Shown here piece after piece: positions 52,140 to 60,766 of a stretch of 64,000 nucleotides of DNA. This stretch comes from an uncultured Fidelibacterota bacterium. Lineage in GTDB: Bacteria > Fidelibacterota > Marinisomatia > Marinisomatales > Marinisomataceae. A program made the position numbers and the translations under genes. Within the stretch, counting starts at the first letter, position 1. Each line of letters starts with the position of its first letter. The DNA lies in assembly GCA_902538565.1 (NCBI GenBank), contig CACBFQ010000001.1, positions 124,001 to 188,000 on the forward strand. Reading direction: 5' to 3'. The notes beneath the pieces are model-generated. The model had not been told where the DNA came from. It worked only from the letters and a program-made list of their open reading frames with translations, and made no database searches.

Positions 52140-53651
52140 TTAAATCAATTTTGTTTTAAATGAGTTAATTAGTTCTTTATCCTCCTCATCAAAACCCATT
52201 AAAAAATAAATAAGGAAATAAGTCAACAAAACCAAAGCAAAATGAACTAACAGGTAAACTATTAAACCTAATATATTATCTAAACTAAATAGGTTTGAAA
52301 AAATATTTTTGGCATAAGAGTAGATTAAAAATGTAATTATACCAGATACAATCGGCTTGATAAGCTTTATCGAAAACAAATTCAATTTCATTAAAACTAT
52401 ATTTTCAATAAATCTTAATATACTCAGAATAAATAAAGCTATCGCCGTTGATAAAGCTGCGCCTACTATACCATATAAAGGGATTAAAATATAATTCAAT
52501 GAAATATTCAAAATCAGGGCGATTGAAACATTAATTAAATTAATTGAAGTATTTCCGCTCATAGAAAGTGTTGATGAACCTAAACCAAAAATTGTTTGAA
52601 TAAAAATTCCAGTTAATAGAATTTTTAACGCAAAAGCATTATCAAATTCTGAACCAAATAGCAATAACATTGGGCTTGCAAAAACAAATAAAAATATAAA
52701 TACTGGCAAAGAAAACATTAAAATATACTTTGAGGAAGACTGATAAGATTCTTTCATTTCTGGAAAATTTTTATTGAAATAATGTTCTGAAAATATTGGT
52801 GCAAAAATTCCAGCAAAAGCAAATAAAATCATTCTAACTAATCCAGCTGTTCGATCTATAGGATGATACATTCCAACATCAATAGCACTAGATAAAACTC
52901 CTAACATCACTATATCAACCCAATGCATTATAATACCAATCGCTGAAACAAACATTAATGGTATGGAAAATCTTAAAATTTCTTCATCTACTTTAGAATT
53001 AATAATATTCTTAAGACTAATTTGTGCAAAATTTCTCAAAAATTTTACGATGAAGATTAAACCAATAACAGCAGAAGTTACTGTTGGTATCAAAATAGAT
53101 AGTTTTGTCCCGAGCAAGTAGTATGATGCTAAAAATCCAATCAAGAGCATAAGAGGATTTACAATTTGATTTACAAAGATTTTATATTTTAAAATTTTAA
53201 ATGCTTGGGTAGCAAAAGAAGATATTAGAGTTAAAACGGAAAAAGGAAGACTTATCGCAAACACTTTTATAACAGTTATTAAAAATTCTTCTTCGTTGAG
53301 CAGATTATTGACAATGAAATCAGCAGATAAAAATAAAATAATAGAAATTACAATACTAGATAATAGTCCAGCTTTTAAAGATGAATAAATAGAATTATTA
53401 ACGTTCTCAGAATTTTCCGTATCCCTACTTACAAATCTTAAAACACCGTTGTCTAGTCCCATTAATGCAAATATTTCTGCAATTCTTGTAACAGCATTTC
53501 CTAAAGAATAAATACCTAACATATGTGCGCCAAGAAATCTTGCCATTACTATTGAAAATATATATCTGAAAACTGAACCTAATGTCATTCCTGAGAATGA
53601 AATAAATGCTTCACTTAGAATTGTTTTCTGATTGGATGGTTTGCTACTCAT
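52140..53651 (-). CDS. Wzx/MOP-type polysaccharide flippase
   Basis: The 503-residue protein has 14 predicted hydrophobic helices in the MOP/MATE polysaccharide-transporter pattern: ILSEAFISFSGMTLGSVFRYIFSIVMARFLG, GIYSLGNAVTRIAEIFALMGLDNGVLRFVSRD, and FAGIFAPIFSEHY in the centre. It probably flips undecaprenyl-diphosphate-linked oligosaccharides to the periplasm. It is coupled to the GT2 upstream (4 bp overlap) and yfhO downstream (1 bp). A Wzy polymerase is not recognised, so the glycan may be short. Confidence 0.88.
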   Translation of the reverse strand: MSSKPSNQKTILSEAFISFSGMTLGSVFRYIFSIVMARFLGAHMLGIYSLGNAVTRIAEIFALMGLDNGVLRFVSRDTENSENVNNSIYSSLKAGLLSSIVISIILFLSADFIVNNLLNEEEFLITVIKVFAISLPFSVLTLISSFATQAFKILKYKIFVNQIVNPLMLLIGFLASYYLLGTKLSILIPTVTSAVIGLIFIVKFLRNFAQISLKNIINSKVDEEILRFSIPLMFVSAIGIIMHWVDIVMLGVLSSAIDVGMYHPIDRTAGLVRMILFAFAGIFAPIFSEHYFNKNFPEMKESYQSSSKYILMFSLPVFIFLFVFASPMLLLFGSEFDNAFALKILLTGIFIQTIFGLGSSTLSMSGNTSINLINVSIALILNISLNYILIPLYGIVGAALSTAIALFILSILRFIENIVLMKLNLFSIKLIKPIVSGIITFLIYSYAKNIFSNLFSLDNILGLIVYLLVHFALVLLTYFLIYFLMGFDEEDKELINSFKTKLI

Positions 53652-54496
53652 TTATTTCTTAAATATAACCATCTTATAAATTGAAATGGTAAATGAAATA
53701 ATATCCAACAAATAGATATAGAAATTAATTGGATTCCTGTCGCATGCTTCCAAAAGAGTTTAAATTGATTTTTTATCTTCATAAAATTTTTCTTTGAAGA
53801 ATGTTCTCCTAAAGATTGAGAAACATTATGAAGAATTACAGATTTTGGAGCATAAATTATATTTCTATTAAGTTGACGAGCTTTTAACGATAAATCAACA
53901 TCTTCACAGTACATATCAAATGTTTCGTCAAAGAAATTAAGTTTTCTTAAATCTTCAAACCTTAAGCACATGCAACAACCAGTAGCATAATGTGTTTCAT
54001 CTATGAATGAATATTTTGGTCCATCAAAATCTCTTATTCCAATATGATAAATTAAACCTCTCCATAAATCTACAATCCCCCCGGCATACCAAATTTTATT
54101 GATATTTGATGAGTATAATATTTTTGGTGTTGAAATAATTGCTTTTTGATCTTTCACTAAAGGATTAATTAATTCGTCAATAAAATTTCTGCTAACAATT
54201 GTATCGTCGTTTAAGAGGATGATAAAATCATTATCTTCTACATTTATTTTCTTTAAACCTTCGTTATATCCTCTGCCAAATTTAAAGTTTTTACTATTTT
54301 TTATCGTTTGAACATTCGGAAAATTTTGAGAAATCATTTTTAATGAATCATCTGATGAATTATTATCAATTACAGAAATGGTAAAATTTTTATGATCAAC
54401 ATTTTCAATTGATTCTAAACATCTTTTTAAAATTTTACTATTATTCCACGTTAGAATAACAATGTGAACTTTATAGGATTCTGAAATTTCAATCAT
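53648..54496 (-). CDS. Family 2 glycosyltransferase (rhamnosyltransferase-like)
   Basis: The GT-A protein begins VHIVILTWNNSKILKRCLESI, has NFKFGRGYNEGLKKI and the metal-binding LLNDDTIVSRNFIDELI, then CCMCLRFEDLRKLNFFDETFDMYCEDVDLSLKARQLN, characteristic of WbbL/RfbF-like rhamnosyltransferases, and a C-terminal amphipathic/hydrophobic helix. I chose the ATG at 54496 over the track start at 54517: it gives an 8-bp overlap with the preceding gene and removes seven odd residues. The sugar is unknown. It lies between a GT4 and the flippase. Confidence 0.85.
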   Translation of the reverse strand: MIEISESYKVHIVILTWNNSKILKRCLESIENVDHKNFTISVIDNNSSDDSLKMISQNFPNVQTIKNSKNFKFGRGYNEGLKKINVEDNDFIILLNDDTIVSRNFIDELINPLVKDQKAIISTPKILYSSNINKIWYAGGIVDLWRGLIYHIGIRDFDGPKYSFIDETHYATGCCMCLRFEDLRKLNFFDETFDMYCEDVDLSLKARQLNRNIIYAPKSVILHNVSQSLGEHSSKKNFMKIKNQFKLFWKHATGIQLISISICWILFHLPFQFIRWLYLRNK

Positions 54497-55604
54497 AAAG
54501 CTGTAATGTTCTTTCAAATTCTTCCCAAGAAAAATTCTTTTTATGATTAGATATATTTTTAGTCATTATATCATACATATTATTATTAAAAAACGAATGA
54601 ATTGATAACGCAACTTCATCTTCATTTGGATCTACAATGTATCCAGTTTCTTTTTCAACAATATAATCTTTAAGCCCTCCTTTAGATGATACAATGGCAG
54701 GCAAATTAAAGTTCATAGAAAGCGATAGGATTCCACTTTGTGTTGCTTGCTTATATGGAAGAACGATTAAGTCTGAGCTAAGGAAATATTTGCTTAAATC
54801 TTCCTTGCTTACAAAGTTAGGATGAATAATAAATGAACTTTCAAGTCCATACTCTTTTATTTTATTCAAATAATTACTCAAATCAGTATACGGTTCACCA
54901 ACTATAAATACTTTCAAATTTGGTATCTTTATTTTAAGACGATTTACGGCATTAATTAATATATCTAGACCTTTATAAGGTCTGATGAGACCGAAAAATA
55001 GTATAGTTGGGTCAGATTTTAACCCAAGATTATTTTTAAATCTTTCTCGATCATCAACTTTGTAATCAATTTCGTATATTGGATGAAATGATTTAATTAT
55101 TTTAGCTTTTAAATTATATCTTTTGATTCTTTTCATTTCATTTTGATTCATAACTACTAGATGAGTTCCTTCTTTGAGCATTTTTTTTAGAAAAAATTTT
55201 TGAAATGGAAAATTTTGATGAGATTTAGCATTATGAATTAAGAAGTAGACTTTTTTTGTATTTATTCTTTTAGCAATATATGAATACATAATAGAAAAAA
55301 AAGGGTGCCAATATGAAAAAATGACGATATCTATATTTAATTCATTGATTTTCTTAATTGCTTTTCTCCAAGAAAAAATATTCAATGGATTTAAAATTCT
55401 TAACGATGAATTATTATTTGATGCATTGTTTTTATATTGGGACTTGCCTGGAAAAAAAATTTTAGGATATAATTTTTTGAAATTTAAAATGGTTACATCA
55501 TGACTATTTTTTAATTGAGTAACTAAATGATGATTAAAATCTGAAATACCCCCTCTAAAAGGAGAATAAGGACCAATAGAAACAATTTTTAAATTATTAT
55601 TCAA
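54489..55604 (-). CDS. Family 4 (GT-B) glycosyltransferase
   Basis: The 371-residue protein has an N-terminal GGISDFNHHLVTQLK acceptor-binding loop and a C-terminal nucleotide-sugar domain with ILFFGLIRPYKGLDILINAV and SDLIVLPYKQATQSGILSLSMNFNLPAIVS. The usual E-x7-E motif of GT4 appears as QATQSGILSLS, so the first acidic residue is replaced, as in some retaining GTs. The start is TTG at 55604, overlapping the GtrB-like stop by 8 bp; no ATG lies near the conserved N-terminus. It probably adds a sugar to a lipid-linked intermediate. Confidence 0.83.
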   Translation of the reverse strand: MNNNLKIVSIGPYSPFRGGISDFNHHLVTQLKNSHDVTILNFKKLYPKIFFPGKSQYKNNASNNNSSLRILNPLNIFSWRKAIKKINELNIDIVIFSYWHPFFSIMYSYIAKRINTKKVYFLIHNAKSHQNFPFQKFFLKKMLKEGTHLVVMNQNEMKRIKRYNLKAKIIKSFHPIYEIDYKVDDRERFKNNLGLKSDPTILFFGLIRPYKGLDILINAVNRLKIKIPNLKVFIVGEPYTDLSNYLNKIKEYGLESSFIIHPNFVSKEDLSKYFLSSDLIVLPYKQATQSGILSLSMNFNLPAIVSSKGGLKDYIVEKETGYIVDPNEDEVALSIHSFFNNNMYDIMTKNISNHKKNFSWEEFERTLQLYD

Positions 55605-56520
55605 TTACTTCTTTAATGAAATTTTTTGTTTTGTGATTTTTATTTACAATTATTTCACCAATTAATCCAAAAGTAAATAATTGCACACCAGTAATTATTA
55701 ACAAGCTCCCAAAAATTATCATAGCTATGTGCTGTTGAAATGAGTGTAGCAAAACATACTTACAATAAAGAACATATATCTCCGCTATTAACCCAAATAA
55801 TATTGATAAAAATCCAACCATTCCAAAAAAATGCAAGGGCCTGTCCATATACTTTCCAAGAAATAAGATTGTCATAAAATCAAAAAAACCATGTTTATAT
55901 CTTTCAACTCCATATTTTGATTTCCCAAATTTACGCTCTCGATGATTTACAGGTATTTCCTTTACATTAAACCCTTTTTGATGAGCTAATAAAGGGATAT
56001 ATCTATGTCTACCTCCATAAAGATTTAAAGACTTGGCCACTTCTTTTTTTAAAACCTTAATTCCGGAGTTTGAATCTTTAATTTTTAGTCCACTAAAAAG
56101 TTTTATAAAAAAATTAAATATTTTTGATGCAATTTTCTTCTCTAAAGGATCCAATCTATCTTTCTTCCATCCTACAATTACGTCATCTTCATTCAATTCA
56201 CGAACAAGATTGATAAGTTCTTTTGGATCATCTTGAAGATCACCATCTAATGTAGCTATTAATTCATTTGAAGCAATATCAATGCCGGATTGAAGTGCTA
56301 CAGACTTTCCATAGTTTCTATAAAGGTTAATGAGCTTCCATGTAGAATGATTTGCAATTTCATTTTCAATCACTTTTTGGGAAATATCTGACGAACCATC
56401 ATTAATAAAAATAATTTCAATTGATTGATTATTCTCAAAACTGAATTTCAACTCGTCAAATAATGCTTGAAGAGATTCTTCCTCATTATATATTGGTATA
56501 AGTATAGATAAGCTTTTCAT
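55597..56520 (-). CDS. GtrB/DPM1-like polyprenyl-phosphate sugar transferase (GT2)
   Basis: The 307-residue protein has SILIPIYNEEESLQALFDELK, the metal-binding LIATLDGDLQDDPKELI, SGIKVLKKEVAKSLNLYGGRHRYIPLLA and two C-terminal TM helices (about 235-290). This is the layout of bacterial GtrB/ArnC/DPM-like enzymes, which make undecaprenyl-phosphate glucose, mannose or aminoarabinose. Such products are used by GT-C proteins, and a YfhO-type GT-C lies in the same run. The start overlaps the lipoprotein stop (TAATG). Sugar specificity cannot be read. Confidence 0.88.
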   Translation of the reverse strand: MKSLSILIPIYNEEESLQALFDELKFSFENNQSIEIIFINDGSSDISQKVIENEIANHSTWKLINLYRNYGKSVALQSGIDIASNELIATLDGDLQDDPKELINLVRELNEDDVIVGWKKDRLDPLEKKIASKIFNFFIKLFSGLKIKDSNSGIKVLKKEVAKSLNLYGGRHRYIPLLAHQKGFNVKEIPVNHRERKFGKSKYGVERYKHGFFDFMTILFLGKYMDRPLHFFGMVGFLSILFGLIAEIYVLYCKYVLLHSFQQHIAMIIFGSLLIITGVQLFTFGLIGEIIVNKNHKTKNFIKEVIE

Positions 56521-57080
56521 TATTCAAAATTTCTTCTATTAAATTTTAACGTATAGTTCTGTTTATCATTATTAAGTAAAAATACAATCTCGTTCAGATA
56601 ATTACTACCATCAATTGAAATCAACTTAGTTGTAATGACATATGAATTTCTCAATTGAATATCGACATTATTTAAAGCTTCAGTATCTCCCCAAAGAATA
56701 CTTTTGTAGAAATTTGAATTCAATTGATTTGATAAAGGAAAAAATCTATTAAACTCCTCTTGGGAGATTTCAACTTTTTTGCGGACATTTAAATATCTAA
56801 TTGAATCATTATTTACTTCAATCATATACTGTCTTCTTCCCAAAAAATCTTTGAACACGATAATTGAATTATTTCCAGAAGATTCAAAAATAAATGGTGA
56901 AGAAAAATTTGATTTTCCTTTTCCCTGTAATACACCATTACCAATAACTCTATTAAAAATTTTTTCTAATTCTTCAATTTTAATATTTTCAGAATCTATT
57001 ACTTGAATGTTATTATTGGTGGAGCATGAAGCAAAAATAACTGCAAATACGACAATTATAAGTTTTTTATTGAGATTCAT
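56520..57080 (-). CDS. Outer-membrane lipoprotein, DUF4292/LolB-like (tentative)
   Basis: The track start at 57119 puts 13 odd residues before a proper lipoprotein signal. From the ATG at 57080 the protein is 186 residues: NLNKKLIIVVFAVIFASCSTN with a lipobox Cys. The remainder is beta-rich (NVRKKVEISQEEFNRFFP, NSNFYKSILWGDTEAL), suggestive of the half-barrel LolA/LolB-like fold of DUF4292 proteins from Bacteroidota-group genomes, often next to a TPR gene as here. It overlaps the TPR stop by 14 bp and the GT2 start by one base. The function is unknown. Confidence 0.72.
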   Translation of the reverse strand: MNLNKKLIIVVFAVIFASCSTNNNIQVIDSENIKIEELEKIFNRVIGNGVLQGKGKSNFSSPFIFESSGNNSIIVFKDFLGRRQYMIEVNNDSIRYLNVRKKVEISQEEFNRFFPLSNQLNSNFYKSILWGDTEALNNVDIQLRNSYVITTKLISIDGSNYLNEIVFLLNNDKQNYTLKFNRRNFE

Positions 57081-58677
57081 ATGAAGAAATCTTTGTTTGT
57101 AGCTGTTCGTTATCTTCATCTAACAACAATGCTTTGTTATAAAAAATAAGTGCTTCATCTATTTCTTCTACACTTATTAATACATCTCCATAGTGCTCAA
57201 GAATTACCGCGCTTGAATCATCATATATTAATGCTTGAGCAATAAAATCTTTCGCTTTTTCAAATTCAGATAATTTGTAATAAATCCATCCAATTGTATC
57301 TAAGTAAGCTGATACATCTGGGCTTATTTGTATAGCTTTTTCAGCGAGAGTCAAAGCATATTCTAAATCTTCATCTCTTTCAACTAGGCTGTAAGCAAAA
57401 TTATTGTACGCTTGTGCATCTCTGTCATTCAAAGCAATTAATTTTGTGTACAACTCGTCAGATTTATCCCATTTTTCAATTTGATCATATGTCATTGCTA
57501 AGCCATGCATAGCTGCTACAGATTTTTGATCAATTAATAATGACTTACTGTAGAATTGTTCTGCTTCATTAAAATTTCTTGCAGAATAATTTGCTAATCC
57601 CAAAAAATAATTTACTTCAAAGTCGTTCGGAAATATTGATACCGCTAGATTAAGTTCATCTATTGCCTCAGAGAAATTTTGTAAACTTATTAATGCAATA
57701 GATGAATTAATATATCCTTCCTTATCATTAGGATAATAAGAAGTATGCTTCTTCGATACTTCTAATGCTAAGTCATTTCTACCTAAATCTCTGTATACCA
57801 ATGACAAGTAATATAGAGCAAACCTATCATTATCCTTTTTTGATAAGGACTTTTGCAAAAATTCTTCTGCAGAATCTAATCTTCCAATTCTTAGATATTC
57901 CAGTGCTATTTGATTATATAGATTATTATAAAATGGATTTGCTTTAATAGAACCTAGATTTAATAGCTCTAGCAACTCTTCAATATTTCCACTATTATTC
58001 GATTCAAGAAAACCTCTCATGTATTCTGAATTAGAAGGGTCTGCTAAAAGGAGTTTTTTAAATATCTTTGATAAGTCTCTATGATTTGAATTATATGCTA
58101 ATTCTGCTGCGACCTCCAAAGCCAAAATTAAGTCATTATTCTTGTTATAGGCTTCTTGATAGTAAAGCAATGCTCCATCAATATCATTTAACTCAGCTTT
58201 TAAATCTCCAATTATAAACAGCACATCAGCATTATTAGGATCGATTTCAATTATTTGATTAAAAATCAACAAAGAAGATTCATAATCATTTAAGGCAATA
58301 AACTTTTTTCCTAATGAAATCTTATAATCTAATGCATTTTCATCCATTGCAATTGCCTGATTGGCAAATACAATACTTTTTTCAAACTTTTGCAACATCC
58401 AGTATGCTTCGGACATATTAAATAAGACTTCTGCAGAATTTGAACCAGCATCAATAGCGTCCTGAAACTCTAAAATTGCTCTTGCATAATCACCCTGTTC
58501 AAAAAACATCATTCCGTCCATGAAAAATTGAACACCACCGAAAGGATCAATTGACTCTATAGTTTTTTCTTCTTTTTTAGATTCTTCAGTGTTTGATTTG
58601 GGTAATTCTAATGATGTTGAAGCGCAATTTGCTAAAAAAATTGTAGAAATTGTAATTATTGAGTATTTCATTTTCAT
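57067..58677 (-). CDS. TPR-repeat lipoprotein
   Basis: The 536-residue protein has a lipoprotein signal (YSIITISTIFLANCAST, Cys at about residue 18) and then about 13 tetratricopeptide repeats from residue 50 to the C-terminus, for example GDYARAILEFQDAIDAGS and KYDESADELYTKLIALND-like units (WDKSDELYTKLIALNDRDAQAYNNFAYSL). TPR arrays mediate protein-protein contacts; lipid-anchored ones in the envelope include LapB/BamD-type scaffolds. It follows the anti-sigma gene by 48 bp and precedes the DUF4292-like gene with a short overlap. Partners are not known. Confidence 0.85.
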   Translation of the reverse strand: MKMKYSIITISTIFLANCASTSLELPKSNTEESKKEEKTIESIDPFGGVQFFMDGMMFFEQGDYARAILEFQDAIDAGSNSAEVLFNMSEAYWMLQKFEKSIVFANQAIAMDENALDYKISLGKKFIALNDYESSLLIFNQIIEIDPNNADVLFIIGDLKAELNDIDGALLYYQEAYNKNNDLILALEVAAELAYNSNHRDLSKIFKKLLLADPSNSEYMRGFLESNNSGNIEELLELLNLGSIKANPFYNNLYNQIALEYLRIGRLDSAEEFLQKSLSKKDNDRFALYYLSLVYRDLGRNDLALEVSKKHTSYYPNDKEGYINSSIALISLQNFSEAIDELNLAVSIFPNDFEVNYFLGLANYSARNFNEAEQFYSKSLLIDQKSVAAMHGLAMTYDQIEKWDKSDELYTKLIALNDRDAQAYNNFAYSLVERDEDLEYALTLAEKAIQISPDVSAYLDTIGWIYYKLSEFEKAKDFIAQALIYDDSSAVILEHYGDVLISVEEIDEALIFYNKALLLDEDNEQLQTKISSYESQ

Positions 58678-58725
58678 AACTATGCAAATTACATCCGAGA
58701 TTGGACATTTACAATTCTATGAAAA

Positions 58726-59193
58726 TTAATCTTTATCGCTTACAAATGATCCATTAACATCATTTAACAGCTCAACATCTTTAATTTCAGTATCCTCTTC
58801 TTCAGATATATTTTCTTGCGTTACTGATTCTTCGTCCGCTATAAAATAGTTTGATTGAGAAGGTTGAATTAAATAAGCTGAGAGCATGAAAATACAAAGC
58901 ATAGACAGTGTAAGATAAACAAAGTTTTGTCTTGAGAATCCCATAATTCCACTACTAACATTTTGGTTATCATTTAATGCATTAATACGATCTTGAAGTT
59001 TTTTATCGAAACTATCGGAAGTTTTTAAAGAAAGAGCAGTTTTCATAATATTCATTGCATTTCGAACATCATCGACTTTTTTCTTATGTTCAGGATTTTC
59101 GGCAAGATATTTTTCAAACTCCTTGCGTTCTTTAATATCCATTGAATTTTCAATCCAGTCAGATATTCTATCCTCAAATTTATTATAATCCAT
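58726..59193 (-). CDS. Putative anti-sigma factor (single-pass membrane protein)
   Basis: The 155-residue protein has a cytoplasmic N-terminal helical domain (FEDRISDWIENSMDIKERKEFEKYLAENPEHKKKVDDVRNAM), one TM helix (FVYLTLSMLCIFMLSAYLI, about 90-108) and an acidic periplasmic tail. It lacks the HxxxCxxC zinc motif of ZAS anti-sigmas, but the E-x-x-L-x-x-x-P spacing of anti-sigma domains is retained. It starts 2 bp after the ECF sigma gene, the classical arrangement for a membrane-held sigma inhibitor. The inducing signal cannot be read. Confidence 0.78.
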   Translation of the reverse strand: MDYNKFEDRISDWIENSMDIKERKEFEKYLAENPEHKKKVDDVRNAMNIMKTALSLKTSDSFDKKLQDRINALNDNQNVSSGIMGFSRQNFVYLTLSMLCIFMLSAYLIQPSQSNYFIADEESVTQENISEEEDTEIKDVELLNDVNGSFVSDKD

Positions 59194-59195
59194 AA

Positions 59196-59765
59196 CTACT
59201 CCTTAAAATGTTTCATTTTTTCAGCCAACTGAATACGACCTCTATTTATTCTAGATTTGATCGTACCAATCGGTATTTCCAGTATTTTACTTATTTCTTC
59301 ATAGGAAAGTTCCTGAAAATCTCTTAAGACTACAGCCATTCTAAAATTTTCGGGAATCTCATCTAAAAATTTGTTTAATTGATCAATTGCAATTTCATTT
59401 TGGACTTTAGAATCCAAAGATTCTTCTTTAGAATTAATATCGATAACCTGTCCATCATCAGTCCATAAGGAATCGGTCTTCTTCCTTTTATTTTTTCTTA
59501 ATTCTGTTAACGCATTATTTTTTGCGATTGTAAAAATCCAAGTTGAAAATTTTGCAACATTCTTATAATAGCTTGCATGAGTGTATAATTTAATTAATGT
59601 ATCTTGCACTACATCTTCTGCCTGCTCGACATTATTAAAATATCTTAATACAAAGTTTAATAGCCTATCTTTGTATCTTTTAACAAGCTCGTTATATGCG
59701 TTAATATCTCCTTCTTGAAATCTTAAAATTAACTTTTCATCAGAATATTTAAATTTATCATTCAT
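59196..59765 (-). CDS. ECF (RpoE-like) RNA polymerase sigma factor
   Basis: From the ATG at 59765 the protein is about 189 residues: sigma region 2 (YNELVKRYKDRLLNFVLRYFNNVEQAEDVVQDTLIKLY and KFSTWIFTIAKNNALTELRK) and region 4 (LDEIPENFRMAVVLRDFQELSYEEISKILEIPIGTIKSRINRGR). The track start at 59810 adds 15 non-conserved residues; 59765 overlaps the holA stop by 8 bp and begins at the normal sigma N-terminus. An anti-sigma gene follows by 2 bp. It probably controls envelope stress or surface genes; autoregulation cannot be judged, because no own promoter space exists upstream. Confidence 0.92.
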   Translation of the reverse strand: MNDKFKYSDEKLILRFQEGDINAYNELVKRYKDRLLNFVLRYFNNVEQAEDVVQDTLIKLYTHASYYKNVAKFSTWIFTIAKNNALTELRKNKRKKTDSLWTDDGQVIDINSKEESLDSKVQNEIAIDQLNKFLDEIPENFRMAVVLRDFQELSYEEISKILEIPIGTIKSRINRGRIQLAEKMKHFKE

Positions 59766-60756
59766 TTCGGAAAGCTCCGTTGATAATGTTTGTAAATTCT
59801 GTCTCATCAATTATTTTCTGTGTTTTTAATTTAATTTCAGTTTGAGCAAAAATATTAATCGCATGCTCCAGCTCATCAAGTGAATAGTTATTTGTTGCTG
59901 GGCTTATTCTTTTTAATAAATTACCTCTAATACTTCTACTTGATGATTCAATTAAAGTTCCATTATTTTTTTTGGTAATAAAAATTGCCTCTAATAAAGT
60001 GAACATAGAATTAATCAAATATGAAAGACCGTATTGTTTCATGATTGATAAACCATTCTCGAAAATTGCATCAACTCTTCTATCGCATATTGCATAATTT
60101 AATTCCCACAACTGCTTTTCTTTATGAATGATGCTTGATTTTTCAAGAGCATTTAGAAGATCTTTTTCGTTGCTTGATACTAAACTTGATTTAGACATCT
60201 CATTAAAAATTTCTGAGAAGTTGTTTCCAAAAATTTCAATAATTTTTTGAGTATATTTATCTGAAACTTTCAGATTTAATTCATGTGCAAATAAATGTAT
60301 CCAATATTTCATTTCACTCTCGAAAGGAGTAGAAATATCAATGACATCCATTATTTTTGCAAATTCTTTAGTAACGGAACTTTTAATAGTGTTTGATTTA
60401 GATTTATAATCATATGATAAAAAATTATTGTCTATAAAGATGATTTGGTCTGAACTATCTGAATCAAAACTTTTAAGAAGAAGTTCTGAATTTTTCTTAT
60501 TTAGCTTATTTATATTTTTGATAATTATGAGCTTATCGCTTGAAAATAAATCTTGAGATCCAAGCACATTAATCAATTGATCTAAGGAATCGCTTTTATC
60601 TGCACAGTCAAACACAAATGTTTCATCCTTTTTTTGCAATTTTTTAACTATTTGATTCTTTATAAATAGATATAAAAAATCATTATCCCCAACTAGTAGA
60701 TAGTTATTACTGAAAGATTGATTTTTATCGGAGAGAAATTGTAAAGCTTTAATCAT
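59758..60756 (-). CDS. holA: DNA polymerase III delta subunit
   Basis: The 332-residue protein matches HolA topology: MIKALQFLSDKNQSFSNNYLLVGDNDFLYLFIKNQIV N-terminal AAA-like fold without a P-loop, an IIIKNINKLNKKNSELLLKSF middle and a helical C-terminus (HAINIFAQTEIKLKTQ) with the LLEAIFI hydrophobic segment that contacts the clamp loader. The sequence is divergent, as is usual for HolA. It loads the beta clamp. It follows the PutP-type symporter by 10 bp; lptE, the common partner, is absent. holA followed by an ECF sigma gene is unusual but the spacing is clean. Confidence 0.85.
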   Translation of the reverse strand: MIKALQFLSDKNQSFSNNYLLVGDNDFLYLFIKNQIVKKLQKKDETFVFDCADKSDSLDQLINVLGSQDLFSSDKLIIIKNINKLNKKNSELLLKSFDSDSSDQIIFIDNNFLSYDYKSKSNTIKSSVTKEFAKIMDVIDISTPFESEMKYWIHLFAHELNLKVSDKYTQKIIEIFGNNFSEIFNEMSKSSLVSSNEKDLLNALEKSSIIHKEKQLWELNYAICDRRVDAIFENGLSIMKQYGLSYLINSMFTLLEAIFITKKNNGTLIESSSRSIRGNLLKRISPATNNYSLDELEHAINIFAQTEIKLKTQKIIDETEFTNIINGAFRNE

Positions 60757-60766
60757 ATTTTTTCAA

